From assembly GCA_963824085.1 (NCBI GenBank), contig CAWGNT010000004.1:62001-126000 (forward strand): a stretch of DNA of 64,000 nucleotides, read 5' to 3'. Below the pieces are notes generated by a model, which did not search any database, was not told the DNA's origin, and was given only the letters and a program-made list of their open reading frames with translations. The translations under genes were made by a program, and so were the position numbers. The stretch comes from JARRNE01 sp963824085 (GTDB lineage Bacteria > Pseudomonadota > Gammaproteobacteria > Chromatiales > Chromatiaceae). Shown one piece after another: positions 63,793 to 64,000 of the stretch; within the stretch, counting starts at the first letter, position 1; each line of letters starts with the position of its first letter.

Positions 63793-64000
63793 ATGACCGA
63801 GCCAGCCAAGCACTACGATCTGGTCATCATCGGTGCGGGACCCGCGGGGCTCTTCGCCGCACTTCAGCTCGCCGGCCGGCTCGGAGTCCTGGTCATCGAC
63901 CGCAAGGCGTCCCCCGGAGGCGCGGGTGGCGCGACGGACGGCAAGCTGAACCTCTCCCCCCACATCGGGTTGGACCTGGAGGAGCTGGGGCTGTCAGAAA
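63793..64000 (+). CDS. FAD/NAD(P)-dependent oxidoreductase (3' end outside window)
   Basis: ATG at 63793 gives a Rossmann start, HYDLVIIGAGPAGLFAALQL (GxGxxG), then VLVIDRKASPGG with the acidic residue after the second strand and a GATDGKLNLSP loop. This is the N-terminal FAD-binding part of a flavoprotein of the kind seen in FAD-dependent dehydrogenases. Only 69 codons are in the window, so the substrate cannot be predicted. Confidence 0.85.
   Translation, partial: MTEPAKHYDLVIIGAGPAGLFAALQLAGRLGVLVIDRKASPGGAGGATDGKLNLSPHIGLDLEELGLSE

Noticed and set aside
1..64000. tRNA, rRNA or CRISPR features
   Set aside because: None was recognised by eye on either strand; a dedicated scan could still find a tRNA.

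Overview
The window reads as about 64 kb of a GC-rich gammaproteobacterial chromosome. Several housekeeping genes have a gammaproteobacterial flavour: ihfB, rlmJ, def, an FtrABCD-type iron uptake operon, BtuM/BtuB with a cobalamin riboswitch, and a FimV-type LysM domain. A near-perfect match to the proteobacterial dif site (24 of 28 bases of the E. coli site as I recall it) lies at 10285-10312. This suggests the window spans the replication terminus. That fits the layout: all recognisable genes left of the site are on the + strand, most genes to the right are on the - strand, and the region is full of broken genes and small mobile elements.

Layout. 1-8.5 kb: a hybrid histidine kinase cut by the window edge, two secreted proteins, then a second histidine kinase and a NarL-type regulator. 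The last four are damaged by frameshifts. 8.6-10.3 kb: a secreted protein, a DUF559 gene bracketed by inverted repeats, and dif. 10.3-13.5 kb: two paralogous SPOR-domain membrane proteins. 13.6-16.4 kb: btuM-btuB behind a cobalamin riboswitch. 16.5-19.3 kb: a SET protein, a methyltransferase with a runaway C-terminus, and abutting remnants of a Y1 transposase and an integron integrase. 19.7-24.4 kb: a Fur-type promoter and a ferrous iron uptake operon (cupredoxin, FTR1 permease, polyferredoxin, P19 protein) followed by an outer-membrane protein. 25.2-31.1 kb: a dedicated Hsp70 cluster (TPR scaffold, J-like protein without HPD, GrpE-like protein, Hsp70, zinc-ribbon protein). 31.5-35.2 kb: DedA, DUF2182 and DUF1326 proteins. 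35.4-41.5 kb: a broken TIR-TPR gene, ihfB, and a SWIM/SNF2 pair. 42-50.5 kb: envelope proteins, an ArsR-rhodanese regulator facing a desaturase-like gene, an uncharacterised divergent pair and a cupin. 50.7-56.3 kb: rlmJ, an ADP-ribosylglycohydrolase gene split by a 205-bp element, and a proton-type P-ATPase fused to a periplasmic LysM domain. 57-64 kb: an FAD oxidase, a DNA methyltransferase/nuclease pair, def, several remnants, and a partial flavoprotein.

The most novel points are the LysM/P-type ATPase fusion, the five-gene Hsp70 cluster with a degenerate J protein, and a non-autonomous element present twice. In one copy of that element, removing it plus one 8-bp target duplication restores the host reading frame exactly. 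Gene remnants recur throughout (Y1 transposase, integron integrase, anion permease, DsrE, HAD, CBS, PEP-enzyme swivel domain), which is typical of a terminus region. No rRNA, tRNA or CRISPR array was recognised. All family assignments were made by reading motifs, without database searches.
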